64,000 nucleotides of DNA. Origin: Daucus carota subsp. sativus. Lineage: Eukaryota > Streptophyta > Magnoliopsida > Apiales > Apiaceae. Shown here in pieces: positions 10,495 through 22,118 of the stretch. The DNA lies in NCBI RefSeq assembly GCF_001625215.2, contig NC_030387.2, positions 40,943,606 to 41,007,605 on the forward strand. The letters run 5' to 3'. The notes below the pieces were generated by a model. That model saw only the letters and a list, made by a program, of their open reading frames with translations, had not been told where the DNA came from and ran no database searches. Made by a program: the position numbers and the translations under genes. Each line of letters starts with the position of its first letter. Position 1 is the first letter of the stretch.

Positions 10495-12912
10495 ATGGGA
10501 AAGAAGGATGCTGGAGTGAAGATTCCTGTTCTTGACAAAGACAACTATTTTCACTGGAAAGTGAGAATGCATCTGCATCTGTTGTCCATTGATGAAAGCT
10601 ATGTGAACTGCATTGAAAAAGGACCTCATGTCCCCATGAAGGTCTGCACAAGTATTGGAGCTGATGGTGAAGACATGGTAGGTAAGATGATTCCAAAACC
10701 TATCCATGAATATTCTCAAGAAGATACTGAAGAAGTGCACAAGGACAAGAAAACCATGAACCTTCTGTTCAATGGTTTGGATCAAGAAATGATTGATAGT
10801 GTTATTAGCTGCACAAGTGCCAAAGAAGTCTGGGACACCATCAGGACCATCTGTGAAGGGAATGAGCAAGTAAGAGAGAACAAAATGCAGCTTCTTATTC
10901 AACAATATGAGTCATTCCATTTCAAGGCTGGTGAAAGTTTGAGTGATACATTTAACAGATTTCAAAAACTGTTAAATGGTCTAAAGCTCTTTGGAAGAGT
11001 ATATCAGGTTAAGGATTCAAACTTGAAATTCTTAAGAGCTCTTCCCAAAGAATGGAAGCCCATGACAGTCTCTCTCAGAAATACACAAGAGTTTAAAGAC
11101 TATACTCTAGAGAGACTGTATGGAACCTTAAAGACTTATGAGCTTGAAATGGAACAAGATGAAGAGATTGAGAAAAGCCAAAAGAAAGGGCATTCATCTG
11201 TGGCTCTAGTTGCATCTCTGGAGGATACTGTCAAGGACAAGGGAAAGTCTCAAGTTGAAGAAACTGAGAAGTTGGTCAAAGAGGAGAGCTCAGAGTCAAG
11301 CAAAGGAAGAAGAAAGGAGAAAGAAGTAGCTGATTCTGGTGAAGAAAGTGATGGAATTGATGAACATCTAGCCTTCCTGTCAAGAAGATTCTCCAAACTG
11401 AAATTCAAAAAGAATTTTAATTCTGCAAAATCTTTTAAAGGCAATCCCAAGTCTGATAGAAGCATGGTAGACAGATCAAAATTCAAGTGCTTCAACTGTG
11501 GGAATGCAGGTCACTTTGCAAATGAGTGCAGAAAGCCTAAAGTTGAGAAGAAGTCAAGTGAAAACATTGACTACAAAAAGAAATATTATGAACTTCTCAA
11601 ACAAAAAGAAAGAGCATTCATCACAAAGGATGATTGGGCAGCTGGAGATGATTCTGATGAAGAGGAGGAGTTTGTCAATCTAGCTCTAATGGCCAACTCC
11701 ACAGATCAAGAAGAAAACACTGGAAGCAGTAGTCAGGTATTCACTACAAACCTAGTTGAGTTAACTAAAGATGAATGCAATGCTACTATTAATGAAATGT
11801 CTACAGAATTGTATCACTTGCATGTTTCTTTAAAATCTCTCACTAAGGAAAATAGTAGGATTAAGGAAGCTAACACCTTTCTTAGTGATAGAAACAGTGT
11901 CTTAGAAGCTCAATTTATTGAGTTTGAGAAGCTGAAAATTGAGTGTCAGACAGCCAAGGATGATCTCTTGGTTGTTCTGAAAAGAGAAGAGATCATAAGA
12001 AAGCAGCTTGATAAGGAACAAGAGATTATTGCCAAATGGAAATCTGGTAGGGATGTTTCCACCAATATCATCAACATGCAAGGTAGATAGACCTTTGTAG
12101 AGAATGAGTGGAAGAGGAATAAGAAAGTGCTTAAGATATCTGAGGACAGTTCAGGTGATGAGAATACTGATGATGATCATCAGTTGAAGAGCAAAGTCTC
12201 AACTGATGAGAGTCATCAGTTGAACAAAAACTCATCAGTTGACAAGAATGTTCTCAAGAAGCTTAACAAGAAATATGGTCCTGTTAAAAAGAATTTTGTT
12301 AAAGGTGAGAATAGTTCTTCTGAGACCAGTGATAGTGTTAATAACACTCTTCATTCCAGTAACAAGAACAAGAAGAATTTGGATACTAATGAGCATAAAT
12401 CTGAGGAGACTAAAAAGAAGAAAGGAAATAGAAATGGCAAAATAGGAGTTAACAAGCACACCAATTACACTCCCAATGCTAGTGCTCTTAGGAAAACCTG
12501 CAGCAAGTGTGGTAGTGTAAATCATTTATCTGCTAATTGTAAAACTGTGGTTGCTCCTAATTTATCCTTGCCTATTCCTATGACATCTGTTCCTCACATG
12601 AATTTATCTGCTATGAATATGATGCCTGGTTTATTGCCTCACAATCCTTATTCTCAGCCTAACATGCCATATATGTTCAATCCTTATTTCAATGCCTTTA
12701 ACATGCCTCAATTTCATTCAAATTTGCATGGAATGAACAATTTATGCATGTCTCAAAGGCCTGTGTTTGAAAACAGAGTTGATATTCCAATTTCTCAACC
12801 AAAACCAAAGATTGAACCAATTCAATCCAAGGAAAAGGTTGAGAAAGTGGAAAAGGCTGCTAAGACTAACAAATCTGGACCCAAAGCAATTTGGGTACCA
12901 AAATCAACTTGA
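10495..12912 (+). pseudogene. gag: Copia gag with a premature stop (right copy)
   Basis: This is the same protein as the left gag, but codon GAG has become TAG at 12088-12090, so the frame is split into 10495-12090 (531 aa) and a downstream open part from about 12127 to 12912 in the same frame. The first zinc knuckle is intact here ([14 protein letters not shown], near residue 332), unlike in the left copy. The second knuckle lies downstream of the nonsense codon and would be lost. The lesion is a single base substitution. Confidence 0.93.
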
Positions 12913-15900
12913 TCTGTTTGTGAAATGTGTGCAGGGAAACCACAAGAAGAATTTGTGGTACTTGGATAGTGGATGCTCCAGGCACATGACTGGTGATTCC
13001 TCCCTGCTCACAAAGTTTGTGGAGAAAGCTGGCCCTAGCATTACCTTTGGAGATGACAGCAAAGGATATACTATGGGATATGGCTTGATTGCAAAAGAGA
13101 ATGTCATCATTGATGAAGTTGCATTGGTGTCTGGTCTTAAGCACAACTTGCTTAGCATCAGTCAGCTCTGTGACAAAGGTTACAAAGTCAATTTCACTCC
13201 TGCAGCCTGTGTTGTCACCAAAGGAGATGACAACAATGTGGTTCTGATTGGACAAAGAAAAGGAAATGTGTATGTAGCTGACTTCAATTCTGTAAAGTCT
13301 GAATCTATCACTTGCCTTCTCAGCAAAGCAAGCTCAGATGACAGTTGGCTATGGCATAAGAGATTGTCTCATCTAAATTTCAAAACCTTGAATGAGTTAG
13401 TAAAGAAGGACTTGGTAAGAGGTCTTCCAAAGCTGGAATTCTCAAAAAAATGGACTTTGTGGAGCTTGTCAGCTAGGAAAGCAAAAGAGAAGCTCTTTCA
13501 AAAGCAAGACTATTTCATCAATTGTGAAGCCCCTTCAGCTCTTGCATATGGATTTATTTGGACCAGTCAACATAATGTCCATTTCAAAGAAGAAATATTG
13601 CTTAGTGATTGTTGATGATTTTTCAAAATTTACTTGGACTTTCTTCCTACATTCTAAGGATGAAGCTGGGAAAATCATCATCAATCATATCAAGGCATTA
13701 AACAACAATCCAGATGTCAAAGTTGGAAGGATAAGAAGTGACAATGGAACAGAATTCAAGAATTCTGTGATGAAAGAATTTTGTGAAGAAGAGGGAATTA
13801 TTCATGAGTTCTCTGCACCAAGAACTCCACAACAAAATGGTGTTGTTGAAAGGAAGAATAGAACTCTTATTGAGGCTGCAAGAACCATGATTAATGAAGC
13901 TCAACTTCCAACCTATTTTTGGGCTGAAGCTGTGAACACTGCTTGCTTCACTCAAAACATTTCACTAATTACCAAACCTCATAATCTAACTCCCTTTCAA
14001 CTCTTCAAAGGAAAGAAGCCAACAATTAGCTTTCTTCATGTATTTGGATGCAAGTGTTATGTTCTAAAGAATCAAGGTGAAAATCTTGGAAAATTTGAGG
14101 CCAAGGCAGATGAGGCTATTTTTGTTGGATACTCTGATGGAAAATCATTTAGAGTGTATAATCTGAGAACCAACATTGTTATGGAATCAATCCATGTGGT
14201 TTTTGATGATAAGAAGATTCAAGGATTCTCAGATGAAGGATTTCATGATAATCTCAGATTTGAGAATGAAGGTGAAGGTGATCTGTATGACAGTGATGAT
14301 GATGATGACATTATTCAAAATGTTGGAATTAATCCTGGAATTAATATTCCAACTGATGACTCTCTGGTGCAAGGAACAACTGCTATTGGAAACTCAACTG
14401 AAGCATCAGTTGAAACTACATTGGAAGGATCAGTTGAAACATCTCAAGGATCATCAGTTGAAAGAATGTCTCAAAGTTTCAATCAGTCTAGAAATAATGA
14501 GATGTCAAATTTAGGGGGAGCTTTCCAACATGGAAACCTGAACTTCAATAATGAAGCCACATCATCAAGACAATCACTTCCACAACAAAGAAAGTGGACA
14601 AGGGATCATCCTTTTGAGCTAATTATTGGAGATGCAAATGCATCTGTACAAACAAGAAGAGCAACTCAAGATGAGTGTTTGTATAGTGCATTCCTTTCAC
14701 AGGATGAACCTAAAGTCATAGAAGATGCTCTCAAAGATGCTGATTGGGTTCTTGCTATGCAAGAAGAATTAAATCAATTTGAGAGAAACAATGTATGGAA
14801 GCTGGTACCCAAACCTAAAAACAGAACTATTGTAGGAACAAGGTGGGTATTCAGAAACAAGGTGGATGAGAATGGAGTTGTCACCAGAAACAAGGCAAGG
14901 CTTGTTGCTAAAGGGTACTCTCAATCTGAAAGAATTGATTTTGATGAGACCTTTGCACCAGTTGCAAGACTGGAAGCAATAAGAATCTTCCTGGCCTATG
15001 CTGCTCATGCAAACTTTAAAGTTTATCAAATGGATGTCAAGAGTGCTTTTCTAAATGGTGAACTGGAAGAGGAGGTATATGTCAGTCAGCCTCCTGGTTT
15101 TGAAGATCCAGAATTTCCAGAGTATGTTTACTTTTTATTAAAAGCACTCTATGGACTAAAGCAAGCACCAAGGGCATGGTATGACACTCTGTCTCAATTC
15201 TTGTTAGATAATCATTTTTCTAGAGGAACTGTGGATAAAACACTATTTTACAGAAATGTAAATGGTGCCTTTATCTGGTTCAAATTTATGTAGATGATAT
15301 AATTTTTGGTTCTACAGATGAGAAACTTTGCAAAAAGTTTGCTAATCTAATGAAAAGTCAGTATGAAATGAGCATGATGGGAGAGCTCACCTACTTTCTT
15401 GGTTTACAAGTTAAACAAGTAAAGGAAGGTATATTCATAAATCAAACTAAGTACATTTATGATCTACTTAAAAAGTTTGATTTATTGGATTGCAAAGAAG
15501 CTAAGACTCCCATGCCAACAGCCACTAAATTAGAATTAAGTCCTAATGAGAAATCTGTGGACATCTCTAATTATAGAGGCATGGTTGGTTCTCTTTTATA
15601 TTTGACAGCTAGTAGACCAGATATTATGTTTTCTACATGTCTCTGTGCTAGATTTCAATCTGATCCTAAAGAATCACATCTTATTGCTATAAAAAGAATA
15701 TTCAGATATCTTAAGGGAACACCAAATCTTGGTATTTGGTACCCTAAAGACTCTGGATTTGATCTAATTGGATATTCAGATGCTGATTTTGCAGGATGCA
15801 AAATTGATAGAAAAAGTACAACTGGCACCTGTCAATTTCTTGGTGACAGATTGATTTCTTGGTTTAGCAAAAAGCAAAATTCTGTATCAACCTCTACAGC

Positions 15901-16231
15901 TGAGGCTGAGTACATTGCAGCTGGAAGCTGTTGTGCACAATTATTGTGGATGAGAAATCAATTACTTGATTATGGATTAAATCTCTCAAAAATCCCAATA
16001 TTTTGTGACAACACCAGTGCTATTGCTATAACTGAAAATCCAGTACAACACTCAAGAACCAAGCACATTGACATCAAATACCACTTCATAAGAGAACATG
16101 TGATGGCTGGTACTGTTGAAATGCATTTTGTTCCAAGTGAAGAACAGATTGCAGATATTTTCACAAAGCCTCTTGATGAATCCACATTCACAAGGTTGGT
16201 AAGTAAATTAGGTATGTTAAATTTCTCCTAA
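12767..16231 (+). pseudogene. pol: Copia pol with two frameshifts (right copy)
   Basis: Compared with the open left copy there are two indels. An A-run at 13444-13450 has seven A instead of six, shifting the frame just before the integrase zinc-region cysteines. One T is lost near 15273, just before the YVDD motif, which restores the original frame. The open pieces are 12767-13615, 13524-15293 and 15350-16231. Protease is intact in the first piece, the integrase core and most of RT are in the second, and the end of RT and RNase H are in the third. The element cannot make a continuous Pol. Confidence 0.93.
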
Positions 16232-16760
16232 TTTAGAGTGAATTTTTCTGTAATTTGGCAGCCAGAATTTGATTAATTTTGATTTATCAAAATTGAATTA
16301 ATTTTAATTCTGGATAAAGTCTATAATATTTCAACTGATGAACTAGTGAAATTGTTTCAACTGATGCTTGAAACAATATCCTCTTGCGTTGTTTTTCATT
16401 CAACTGATGACACCAGTTGAAGACGCCTTCAACTGATCTTCATCAGTTGAATAGGAAGTTTAAAGAGGCGCTTATTTCATCCGTTGAAAGTATTATCAGA
16501 TCTGAGCCGTTGAAACTTCTTTTGTCTCTCACCTACTTTATACACACGATCGTGTGTGTAATTTTTGTAGAGATAAATAAGAGTAATTTCTTCTCAACGG
16601 TAATTTCTCAGCCAATCACAGCAATTTTCTGAGAAAGTATTTAAGTGTTTTAATTTATTTTCACTTCCTTTCATCTCACTCTTTCGAATTCTTCAAGTTC
16701 TCTTCTCTCTCTGTGCAAAAGCAAACTCTAATTTTTCCTCAAGCTTTCTCTGTAACTACA
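16232..16760 (+). promoter_or_regulatory. Spacer between pol and ORF2 with possible internal promoter (right copy)
   Basis: After the pol stop there are several CAACTGAT/ATCAGTTG motifs (16330-16450), a perfect 16-bp palindrome at 16542-16557 (ACACACGA/TCGTGTGT), a CCAAT box at 16612-16616 flanked by an 8-bp inverted repeat (TTTCTCAG...CTGAGAAA), a TATTTAAG box at 16639-16646, and a CT-rich leader before the ATG at 16761. The spacing resembles a plant Pol II promoter with a pyrimidine-rich 5' UTR. Activity is inference. Confidence 0.45.
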
Positions 16761-19700
16761 ATGGCACCAATGAAGAAGTATACTGCTCCAAGTGGGTTTA
16801 TTTATGAGAAGAACAACTTCGCGTCATTTGTGGATACCAAGGCTGTGGAGGAGAAGGAGTATCACAGGATGATGGAGTTCATCAAGTCAAGCCAGCTCTC
16901 TTATGCTATGCTTGAAGCTCCTATCATCTACCATGAAATAGTAGAAGAGATGTGGACCTCTGCAGAGGTTAATAGTGAGCATGAAACTCTAACTTTCTCT
17001 GTCAATAATAAAACTCACTCTGTCAATGCTGATGTTATGAAAGCATGCTTTAAGATTCCTGAAGATACTGTTTTATCTTTGCCTAGTGATAATCAGTTGG
17101 TTAATTTACTTTATGCCATGAATTATGTTTTGCCAACTGATGCCTTAGGTAAAATAGAAAGGAGGGGTCTTGGGAGAGAATGGAGTTATTTATGTGATGC
17201 TTTTATTAAGGCATTTTCTGGTAAGATTAGTAATTTCAATGCTCTCACTTCCCAGATTTTACAAATGCTTTACATGTACCTGACTAATGAATATTTCAAC
17301 TTTGGTGGTTTGATGATCCAAGAAATTGGGGAGAAACTAGGTGATAAAATTGATAGACCTAGGAATATTTATTATGTCAGATTTCTCATGATGCTAGCTA
17401 ACCATCTCAACAAAAAGCTAGTTATTACTAACAAGGAAGCCAAGCTTCCCAGTTTTGTGCAGGAAAAGAGAGTCTTTAAAGACCTCTTTAGGATGAATTT
17501 ATATCCCTCCTTGGAGGTGGTGTACCTGCCAACAATGGAGGCTGGAAAGCACAAAGAGGTACATGGCTTTCCTACTACTCTTTCTCAACCCTCACCTTCT
17601 TTGCTTTCTGCCATTAGGGCTGTTGAAGAGGCCCATCAACATTCCACACAAGTGGCAAAACCTTCTAAAAACAAGTCTTCTAAACCAACCTCAGATGCCT
17701 CCCAAAAGACATCTGTTGTAAAATCCAAGAAACACAAACCTGAGGGGAGTGTGATTGGAGGATGTGAGGGGGAGGGAAAGGGTGAACATAAAAGAAGCCC
17801 TAAGAATAAGGATGGAAAGGTGTGTGCTGACCAGCCTGGCCACTCTGCAGTCTCCCAAAAGACTGTAGAAGTTAATATGGAATTTAACTCATCCCTAGCA
17901 GCATCCTCCCAAAAGGATGTTGCTATTGAAAATAGTCCTCAACCAGGGACACAGTTAAAAAGGGGGAGGGACACCACTTCTTCACCAATAAAAGCTTATG
18001 GGAGAAAGAAGCTAAGAAATGAAAAACTGAAGCACTCTGCACACACACAGGCATCCATTCTGGATTTTATGCCTTTAACTTCTCAAAGTCAGATTGATGT
18101 GACTCCAATAAATGTGGAGTCACAGCCCCCTTCTTCATCTCAACCAATCACCCATATTTATGATCTTACCATCTCTACTACTCAAACACAATCCCCAACC
18201 TCTTCTGTGGATGTGGAACTAATTCACACCACACTTGTAAATTCTCCATCTTTGAATTTCATGGAGAAGCCCCCATCTGAGATTGATCATCATCATTTTG
18301 ATGATTTGTTGGATCTTTCTCTTCCATTTCCTTCCTCTGTGACAGTGTGTTCTGTGGATTTTCCTTTAAAATCAATCACTACAGACTCAACTGTCACAGC
18401 CTCTAAACCTATTTCTTCATCTTCTTCAACTGATCTCCCTCATCAGTTGACAAGTGTTTGTCCTTCAACTGATATGCTTAACAGCTCTCATCAGTTGAAT
18501 TCATCCTCTACTCATGTTTCAACTGATGTCCCTCATCAGTTGACAACTGCTGCTACTTCAATTAATTTACCTTTTTCTACAGCAGTTGATCACATGGTAG
18601 CACAAACACTTCTAGGATTGAGTGGAGTGAGCTATGGAGTGGAGAGGCAGCCTAGTGAGCTGGCAAAAGGAGAGGGTGTGGAGAGTCTGGCATTTTCTTC
18701 AAGCCAGGAAAAAGGAGAGGATAAGAGGGACCCTTTAATAAGGGTAAGTGAGGGAGAGGTGAGTGGTGTGGTGAGCCAAGGGGAGCCCTTGATGCAAGAA
18801 AAGAGAGAAATTGAGAGAAATGCAGGTGTCAATGAAGGGTTTAGTGAACAAGAGTTTCAAGCTGAATACAGATCCATATTGGATGGTGTTTCACTAGACC
18901 CTGAGACTTTTACTCATGGGATGTCTTCCATTCAAGATTTTGCCAGATTGGACAATCAAGCAGCTGAGAGGCACCTCAATCTGATTCACACTACATCTTC
19001 CATGCTTAGAGCAAAGGAGGCATTCACAGCTCTGCCTGCCAATGCTGGAGATGATTTTCATTATGATGATAGTGATGAAGACCTCAATGATGCTCTTGAG
19101 GAATCCCTTGTTGAACAACCTACAACTTCTCTACCTTCATGGCTCTCCATGCAGTCTGCCAATGCAACTGTTGTTAGCATGGAGCTGGAAAGGCAAGCCT
19201 CCACCATTCTTCAATCACAACCTGGAAGCTCATCCTCCCCTCCAGCCATTTCTGCCACTCTTGCCAGTCAAGCTCTGGACAATCTCAAGCTTCACAAGTT
19301 TCAATCTCTCCATTTTCAGCATGAGATAGAGCATCTCAATTCTCTCATTGCCTCTGTTAAGACTGACTTGACCAAACAAATTGATGAAAAGCTTCCAGCT
19401 CAGGTTAAATCAGCTCTTTCTGAATCTGCACAAAAACAACTCCAATTGGAAAAGCAAGTGGAAGCTCTGGAAGGAAATGTCTATACCTTAAACTCTAGAA
19501 TGGATGAGATGTTGCAGCATCAAAGAATTCAGACTGGACTGCTTCAACATCTTCTTCTTGCCTCTGGTGTTTCACTTCCCAGTTCATCCCCTACACTTGC
19601 TGCTAACAAAAAGGGGGAGAAAGAATTACCAACTCCTGCAGAATTGATCAGTCAAATTCCTCCCCCTTTCCACACTGAAAGGGAAAAGCAGAAGATTGCA

Positions 19701-21146
19701 AGGATGAAAGAATTGGACTCCATTGCAAAGAGAGTGGCTCAACTGGGCAAGAAATCTTCTACAGCCACCACAGCTCAAATCTCTTTTCCAACCACAACCA
19801 CAATTCTCAGGGTGATTACACCTGAGATTGTCATCCCTTCCAAGACAGAAAAGGGTGAGCCATCAATTGTGAATGAATTCAAGCCCATTCTGTTTCCAAA
19901 CAATTGTGGTTACTCCAAGCCTGGGAAAGACTCAAGCTCAATCTACTTTCCACTAGCCAGGCCTGACAAAAATGAGTACAAGCTTTTGGGCCAAGAAATC
20001 AAAAGTTATAAAGACTGTGCAGATGTGGCCTTAAAGGCTTATTTTGCCATCATCTACAGAGAAGGCCAGAAGCTGTTTATTGGAACTGGCCATCCTCACT
20101 ACTCATTTGCAAAAGCTGAAGAGGTGGCCAGAGAATGTGAAAAAGAGGAGTTTGAATCCCAACTCTCTTTGAACCAAATAGAGGTGGATGAAAGGTATGC
20201 TATTGAGCTGGAAGAGGAGTTGGCAGCTGAGCTTTTAAATGAGAAAGGATTGCCTCTTGAATCTTCTCCAAAGAAAAAGAGAGTCAAATCTAAAACTAAG
20301 ATGCCTGAGGCAGCCAAGAGAAGAGAAGAAGTGCCAGAAAAATCTATCTCAAAGCCTTCTTCTCCAATCAAGGATACCACAGTAGTATATCCAGATGTCA
20401 ACTTCCATGATGAGCCAATAATGCCAAAGGAGGAGCCAATTGACTTGGAAGATATTCCAATTCCAGCTTTTCTTGTCCAAGAATCTTCCAAGCCAAAGAA
20501 GAAAGTCAAGTCTGTGGCTAAGAGGATGGCTAACCCTCCTAAACCTCCAAAAGAACCTGAGAACCCTGATGACTATCTCATCATTGCTAACATTGAAGAA
20601 ATTTCTGAGTTGGATCTGGAGCTGGATGATCTTCAAGAAGTAAGAGGAATAGAAGCAACTTCAAAGTTACCTGAAAGATTGGTATTCTCTTACAAAAACA
20701 AGGGTGATGTCATCTGGCCTCTTCACAGAGTTCTGAATTCTGAGGGATTCAGTTCTCTAACAAAAATATATGGATCTATGAAGAGGACTGGAGGATTTAC
20801 ACCACCTGCAAAGCAAATGGTACTAAAGAGAATCCTTGAGATCAGGAAGGAATGGAATTCAGATGCTAGTCTACAAAGAAGGCTGAAAATTCCCTACACT
20901 GGAAAGAAAATTCATCATGAACCTACTCCAGTCATGGAATTTAGGGACAATCAAGGTGTTAGGAGATTTTTCAGACCTAAAGATCAACTCAAGGTTGCTA
21001 GCTTGAATACTCTGAAGACTCTCCAATCCAAGCTCAACAGACAAGATAGTGATGAAGAATGGTTCTACAGGATCTTTCAGAAGCAGATTAATATTCTTGA
21101 AGAAAAACTTAAGTCCAGAAGAAGAAGATCTTCTAGGAACAAGTAA
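16761..21146 (+). CDS. Retrotransposon post-pol ORF2, complete
   Basis: This 1461-aa protein starts at the ATG at 16761; an upstream GTG extends the open frame to 16713 but is not a likely start. Residues 1-270 look globular and resemble putative transposon-encoded proteins found beside plant copia elements (recognition by eye only). The middle is rich in Ser, Thr, Pro and Lys, and part of it is encoded by the repeated CAACTGAT/ATCAGTTG motif. A heptad-like coiled coil spans about residues 850-925, and the C-terminal third is charged, ending in an Arg/Ser-rich tail. There is no signal peptide. The frame survives in both copies although gag and pol of this copy are dead. Function unknown. Confidence 0.85.
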   Translation: MAPMKKYTAPSGFIYEKNNFASFVDTKAVEEKEYHRMMEFIKSSQLSYAMLEAPIIYHEIVEEMWTSAEVNSEHETLTFSVNNKTHSVNADVMKACFKIPEDTVLSLPSDNQLVNLLYAMNYVLPTDALGKIERRGLGREWSYLCDAFIKAFSGKISNFNALTSQILQMLYMYLTNEYFNFGGLMIQEIGEKLGDKIDRPRNIYYVRFLMMLANHLNKKLVITNKEAKLPSFVQEKRVFKDLFRMNLYPSLEVVYLPTMEAGKHKEVHGFPTTLSQPSPSLLSAIRAVEEAHQHSTQVAKPSKNKSSKPTSDASQKTSVVKSKKHKPEGSVIGGCEGEGKGEHKRSPKNKDGKVCADQPGHSAVSQKTVEVNMEFNSSLAASSQKDVAIENSPQPGTQLKRGRDTTSSPIKAYGRKKLRNEKLKHSAHTQASILDFMPLTSQSQIDVTPINVESQPPSSSQPITHIYDLTISTTQTQSPTSSVDVELIHTTLVNSPSLNFMEKPPSEIDHHHFDDLLDLSLPFPSSVTVCSVDFPLKSITTDSTVTASKPISSSSSTDLPHQLTSVCPSTDMLNSSHQLNSSSTHVSTDVPHQLTTAATSINLPFSTAVDHMVAQTLLGLSGVSYGVERQPSELAKGEGVESLAFSSSQEKGEDKRDPLIRVSEGEVSGVVSQGEPLMQEKREIERNAGVNEGFSEQEFQAEYRSILDGVSLDPETFTHGMSSIQDFARLDNQAAERHLNLIHTTSSMLRAKEAFTALPANAGDDFHYDDSDEDLNDALEESLVEQPTTSLPSWLSMQSANATVVSMELERQASTILQSQPGSSSSPPAISATLASQALDNLKLHKFQSLHFQHEIEHLNSLIASVKTDLTKQIDEKLPAQVKSALSESAQKQLQLEKQVEALEGNVYTLNSRMDEMLQHQRIQTGLLQHLLLASGVSLPSSSPTLAANKKGEKELPTPAELISQIPPPFHTEREKQKIARMKELDSIAKRVAQLGKKSSTATTAQISFPTTTTILRVITPEIVIPSKTEKGEPSIVNEFKPILFPNNCGYSKPGKDSSSIYFPLARPDKNEYKLLGQEIKSYKDCADVALKAYFAIIYREGQKLFIGTGHPHYSFAKAEEVARECEKEEFESQLSLNQIEVDERYAIELEEELAAELLNEKGLPLESSPKKKRVKSKTKMPEAAKRREEVPEKSISKPSSPIKDTTVVYPDVNFHDEPIMPKEEPIDLEDIPIPAFLVQESSKPKKKVKSVAKRMANPPKPPKEPENPDDYLIIANIEEISELDLELDDLQEVRGIEATSKLPERLVFSYKNKGDVIWPLHRVLNSEGFSSLTKIYGSMKRTGGFTPPAKQMVLKRILEIRKEWNSDASLQRRLKIPYTGKKIHHEPTPVMEFRDNQGVRRFFRPKDQLKVASLNTLKTLQSKLNRQDSDEEWFYRIFQKQINILEEKLKSRRRRSSRNK

Positions 21147-21276
21147 CTGCTCAGTCTAGAGGAGCATAATCATCTGTAATCTTTTCTAACTCTTGTATTT
21201 AAATTCTGCATTTTATTTTATTAATGTTTTGTTATCATCAAGTGTAGAATTTATGTCTGCATCTTCTCCAGTCATA

Positions 21277-21289
21277 AATTGGGGGAGAT
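21277..21289 (+). other. Polypurine tract
   Basis: A purine run (AAATTGGGGGAGA) lies directly 5' of the 3' LTR that starts TGTTAAG at 21290. This is the expected site for plus-strand priming in copia elements. Confidence 0.9.
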
Positions 21290-21473
21290 TGTTAAGAATC
21301 AATAATTTTTGATGATAACATAAACATTTTTGTAACATGTCTTACTTAGAATCTTTATCAAATTTCAGTTGTAATTGTTACATTTCTTGTCTTTGGGAAT
21401 TATCAACGGATGGGTAGAATAGGATGGCTAATTGTAAATATCCAATGCCATGTAATTTTATCTAAGTGAAGGA

Positions 21474-21732
21474 TATTCAACTGATGAGATGTAACTGTTC
21501 AACTGATAAAGACTGGATGATGTTTCAACTGATGAAAATCAAGCATTCAACTGAAGACAAAGTGTTCAATGGATAATGCTGAGGAATTCAACTGATAAGA
21601 CTGGAACAGCATTCAACTGATGGAGTTTGTAATTCATTCAACTGATGATCCAGGCATTCAACTGATAAAGTCAATAGCAGTTGAAAGCAACCAGAACCTT
21701 CAACTGATGAAGCAAAGAGCAGTTGAAAGTGA
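21474..21732 (+). repeat. Cluster of TTCAACTGAT motifs in the LTR
   Basis: About 11 copies or variants of TTCAACTGAT(G/A)A lie in some 260 bp at irregular spacing of about 20-30 nt. Most are on the plus strand, and two are reversed (CAGTTGAA). The core CAACTG/CAGTTG is a self-complementary hexamer that matches the plant MYB-binding consensus CNGTTR. The same cluster is mirrored in the left LTR at about 10015-10265. Confidence 0.85.
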
Positions 21733-22118
21733 CTAGAGCTTAAGTCTGACAAATCACATGGATCGAATTACACTAAAATAGACATGGAAGCCTAATTAGG
21801 AAAATAAAGAAGAAGCGGAAACATACTTATCTCATGCAGCGCAATCTGGATCAAATCAAGATGATGGTCAAAGATGAAGACATCTCAGAAAGCATGCATA
21901 AGACAAAGTTGTGCAGCATTGTTTTTAGATTAGAGTGCATTTTGTAATCTAGCTAAAAGCTTTGTAAAACTTGGAGTATATAACCAAGTTAGTAGCATCA
22001 ATTGAACTTGTTCAATTACTTGAGAGAAAGAATCTGAGAGTTAGAACTTGTTTTGAGTGATGAACCAGCAGCTGTGCGAATTGTAAAACAATCCACAGAT
22101 TCTTCTATATAAAATCTC

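Noticed and set aside
10435-10905. Minus-strand open frame of 156 codons
   Set aside because: Antisense shadow of the right copy's gag; the same frame appears as antisense in the left copy at 8995-9513.
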